Shown piece by piece: positions 61,983-64,000 of a DNA stretch of 64,000 nucleotides. Each line of letters begins with the position of its first letter. Position 1 is the stretch's first letter. Position numbers and translations under genes: made by a program. The notes below the pieces were generated by a model, which saw only the letters and a program-made list of their open reading frames with translations, did not search any database and had not been told where the DNA came from. Source of the stretch: Eubacteriaceae bacterium (lineage in GTDB: Bacteria > Bacillota > Clostridia > Eubacteriales > Anaerofustaceae); NCBI GenBank assembly GCA_009782875.1, contig WRIE01000005.1, positions 21,904 to 85,903 of the forward strand. The letters are read 5' to 3'.

Positions 61983-63676
61983 CCATACACTTGTCGAGAT
62001 AATATTGTTATAACAGGCTATATATGCTATAATGTTGACATACATAATTCAAAGAGGCAAAAATGGCAAAAACATTGCACAAAAGAGCGCATTTGGAGAT
62101 CCAGACCCACCGGAAAAACCCCATCGGGATAGTCAGGACATCCTTCAGGGAAAACGGCAAAACCAGGCACATGGAGCTTGGCAGGATAACAGGTGTCGGC
62201 TACGACAAGCTCAAGCTGGTCCAGGCTGCGCTCCAGGGGAATGTCGTCCCCACATCCGGGTTCAAGATAGTGTCCTCCAGGGAATACGGCGCAAGCAAAG
62301 CTATTTTGGACCTCGCAAAAGAGCTCGGCTTGGACAAGATGATATACTCGCGGACCAGCGAGCATTGGGTAAAATGCTCGCTGGCGATGGTCATTGGGCG
62401 CTTGGCCTACCCTGGCAGCAGCAAGTTTGCCCTCTCCCATTGCGGCGCGTACAGCGCGCTTTGGAAAATATGCGGCGTGGATGAGGAGGGGCTGTCTGTG
62501 GAGGCCTGCTGCCACGGGCCGATGGACAAGCTCCTCGCCAGGCAGGGCAAGATCCAGAAAGCCCTCGTGGACAAGCGCCTTGGGGAGGGCTGCCTGGTCC
62601 TTTACGACATTGCCAGCAGCTGCATGGAAGGCGGGTTTGAAGGCAGCGATATTGTGAAATACGGCTACAACAGGGACAAAAAACGAGGCAAGAAGCAGGT
62701 GGCGGTTTCACTTTTGTGCGGCAAGGGCGGATGCCCGGCGGCTGTCGATGTTTTCCCTGGCAATACCAAGGACGAGGCGACAGTTGTGGGCAAGATCGGC
62801 GAGCTGCATAAAAAATACGGCATTGAGCAGGTTGTTTTTGTCGGCGGCAGTGGCATGGTCACAACTGCCCAGTACGAGAAAATCAACCACGAGGCTGTCA
62901 AGGTGGTTTCGGCGCCCGCCCACGCCAAGATAAAGGAGCTGTGCGGAAAGGGGGTTGTCCAGCCCGGTTTTTTCGACGAGCGGCCCATTGTGGAAGTCGT
63001 GGAGGGGGGAATGCGCTACTGCCTGTGCAAAAACCCGGCGATAGCCGAGAAGGAGGGGCGCGCAAGGCAAGCGCTCCTGGACAAGACGAAAGAGGCTCTT
63101 GACAAGGCCGTAAACTCCACAAGGAAAGGCAAAAACAGCAAGGAAGCGCGTGCTGGGAGAGTCTTGGGCAAGCACAAGATGGCCAAGTTTGTAGTTTTCA
63201 ATGGCTCTGGCGACAATCTGACATGGAGCTTTGACGAGAAGAAAATCGAGGCGGAGAAGGCCCTTGATGGCTGCTATGCCATATACACAGATGTGGACGA
63301 GGCAAGCATGTCAGCGGTCGAGGTTGTAGAGAGCTTCAAGGGGCTGGCAAGCGTAGAGAAGGCTTTCAGGCGGATGGAGATGCGGCCTTGCTTCCACAGG
63401 ACAGACCCGGGGATCGAGTGCCATGTATTCATATGCATGCTGGCCTACTACTTGATGTGGCACATGGGCCAAAGGCTCCAGCCCTTGTATGCGCAAGGCG
63501 GGGTTGGAGGGAAAAGAAAGTACACATTCGGCTACGTTATTGAGTCGCTGAAAGCCATCCGCGAAAATGTTGCCTCAATCGAGGGGATGCCAGTCCCCGT
63601 GATCACTGAGCCGAATGACGAGCAGGAGTTCATCAAGTTCCTTCTAGAGAATCCTGCCTAAAGAGCCATACACTTG
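61983..63676. mobile_element. IS1634-type element, ends uncertain
   Basis: The transposase gene is bounded by two identical copies of AGCCATACACTTG in the same orientation (61982-61994 and 63663-63675). IS1634-like elements can make long target duplications, so these may be target repeats, but no clear inverted terminal repeats were found inside them. Confidence 0.4.
62063..63661 (+). CDS. IS1634-family DDE transposase, second catalytic Asp replaced by Gly
   Basis: A 532-residue transposase; ATG at 62063 with AGAGG 7 bases upstream. The family features are the N-terminal HKRAHLEIQTHRKNPIGIV, the first catalytic Asp in LVLYDIASSCMEGG, a conserved AVDVFPGNTKDEATV, and VEKAFRRMEMRP with the catalytic Glu. 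The second Asp is expected in VGDxGM but the sequence reads FVGGSGMVTTAQ, so Asp is replaced by Gly (GGC for GAC would be one base change). The frame is otherwise full length and intact, so it may be a recently inactivated copy. Confidence 0.85.
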   Translation: MAKTLHKRAHLEIQTHRKNPIGIVRTSFRENGKTRHMELGRITGVGYDKLKLVQAALQGNVVPTSGFKIVSSREYGASKAILDLAKELGLDKMIYSRTSEHWVKCSLAMVIGRLAYPGSSKFALSHCGAYSALWKICGVDEEGLSVEACCHGPMDKLLARQGKIQKALVDKRLGEGCLVLYDIASSCMEGGFEGSDIVKYGYNRDKKRGKKQVAVSLLCGKGGCPAAVDVFPGNTKDEATVVGKIGELHKKYGIEQVVFVGGSGMVTTAQYEKINHEAVKVVSAPAHAKIKELCGKGVVQPGFFDERPIVEVVEGGMRYCLCKNPAIAEKEGRARQALLDKTKEALDKAVNSTRKGKNSKEARAGRVLGKHKMAKFVVFNGSGDNLTWSFDEKKIEAEKALDGCYAIYTDVDEASMSAVEVVESFKGLASVEKAFRRMEMRPCFHRTDPGIECHVFICMLAYYLMWHMGQRLQPLYAQGGVGGKRKYTFGYVIESLKAIRENVASIEGMPVPVITEPNDEQEFIKFLLENPA

Positions 63677-63855
63677 AAATTTTAAAAATCAGAAAATGGC
63701 TTGCCATACGCTGTTCAGGTCGTTTCTCTTTCAGAAGATCCGATAAAAAAGGACAATCAAAAGACTGAAAAAAATGGTGATAGTCGGAAAGATTGTTGAT
63801 TCGAGCCAATGAATCTGGGATAATATTGATAGAATATTTGAATGCAGGTAAAGTA

Positions 63856-64000
63856 ATGGGAATAACACTCAAAGAGCTAATTGGCTTGACAAAAGAATTG
63901 CCGGAAGAATACTTTGAAGAGGCTTTCGAAAAACTATCAGAATTGAAAGAAAAGGCTGAGCCAGAAAAAGCCAGCCAGCCAAAAACCTGCCCCCATTGCG
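63856..64000 (+). CDS. zinc-ribbon transposase N-terminus (IS1595/IS1-like), partial
   Basis: The frame from the ATG at 63856 reads MGITLKELIGLTKELPEEYF then a Glu/Lys-rich helix and KTCPHC at the window edge. This is the N-terminal layout of IS1595-type transposases (helix, then a CPHC zinc ribbon, then DDE domain). AGG lies about 8 bases before the ATG. Only 48 codons are visible, so the call is tentative. Confidence 0.55.
   Translation, partial: MGITLKELIGLTKELPEEYFEEAFEKLSELKEKAEPEKASQPKTCPHC

Overview
The window looks like a chromosome segment of a spore-forming, anaerobic low-to-mid GC Firmicute (class Clostridia; order not resolvable from here). The basis is: AddAB instead of RecBCD, SpoVG, an exosporium-type protein, HrcA/CIRCE-type heat-shock control, sigma-A-like promoters with strong GGAGG ribosome sites, many lipoproteins, and NPKTG-type wall-sorting signals. 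It is mostly ordinary chromosome broken up by patches of decayed mobile DNA. No rRNA, tRNA or CRISPR array was seen.

Layout. 0-1 kb: zinc-uptake lipoprotein (cut by the window edge) and a small His/Cys membrane protein. 1.5-4.8 kb: a tandem pair of GPH sugar transporters, each with its own promoter and terminator. 5.1-14.5 kb: three large secreted or wall-anchored proteins, a PurM/AIR-synthase-like protein (possibly alpha-ribazole kinase), an IS110-type relic and an hsp20 gene behind a CIRCE-like operator. 15-20 kb: radC, maf, topA and a VanY-type carboxypeptidase. 20-22 kb: an IS200/IS605 element whose tnpB is split by an IS5-family element. 22-31.3 kb: a corrinoid-related block with cobN, two BtuF-like lipoproteins, two cobalamin riboswitches with attenuator terminators, a UroD-family methyltransferase and a 48-residue coupled ORF. 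32-40 kb: lipoprotein, Cys-rich small protein and addBA. 40-41 kb: relics. 41-45.6 kb: murI, spoVG, murC (plus a displaced murC scrap) and a Dph6-like ATPase. 46-50 kb: amino-acid binding protein, lipoprotein and copA. 50-54 kb: a transglutaminase-fold protein, then a decayed parA cassette lying between 297-bp direct repeats, then an exosporium-like protein. 54.3-58.9 kb: amino-acid ABC permease and ATPase, fumC, an RluA-family pseudouridine synthase and a TetR regulator. 59-64 kb: a decayed AAA-ATPase-like/PD-(D/E)XK gene, a VOC-family protein, an IS1634-type transposase lacking one expected catalytic Asp, and the start of a zinc-ribbon transposase cut by the window edge.

The clearest functional theme is corrinoid acquisition and use at 22-31 kb, under two independent B12 riboswitches. 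The second theme is genome plasticity: tandem duplications, direct repeats, nested insertion sequences and gene scraps. I found no clearly novel multi-gene system. The best leads are the corrinoid block with its 48-residue ORF, the zinc-linked His/Cys membrane protein, the sorting-signal surface protein family, and a 12-bp perfect dyad over the promoter of the amino-acid ABC genes.
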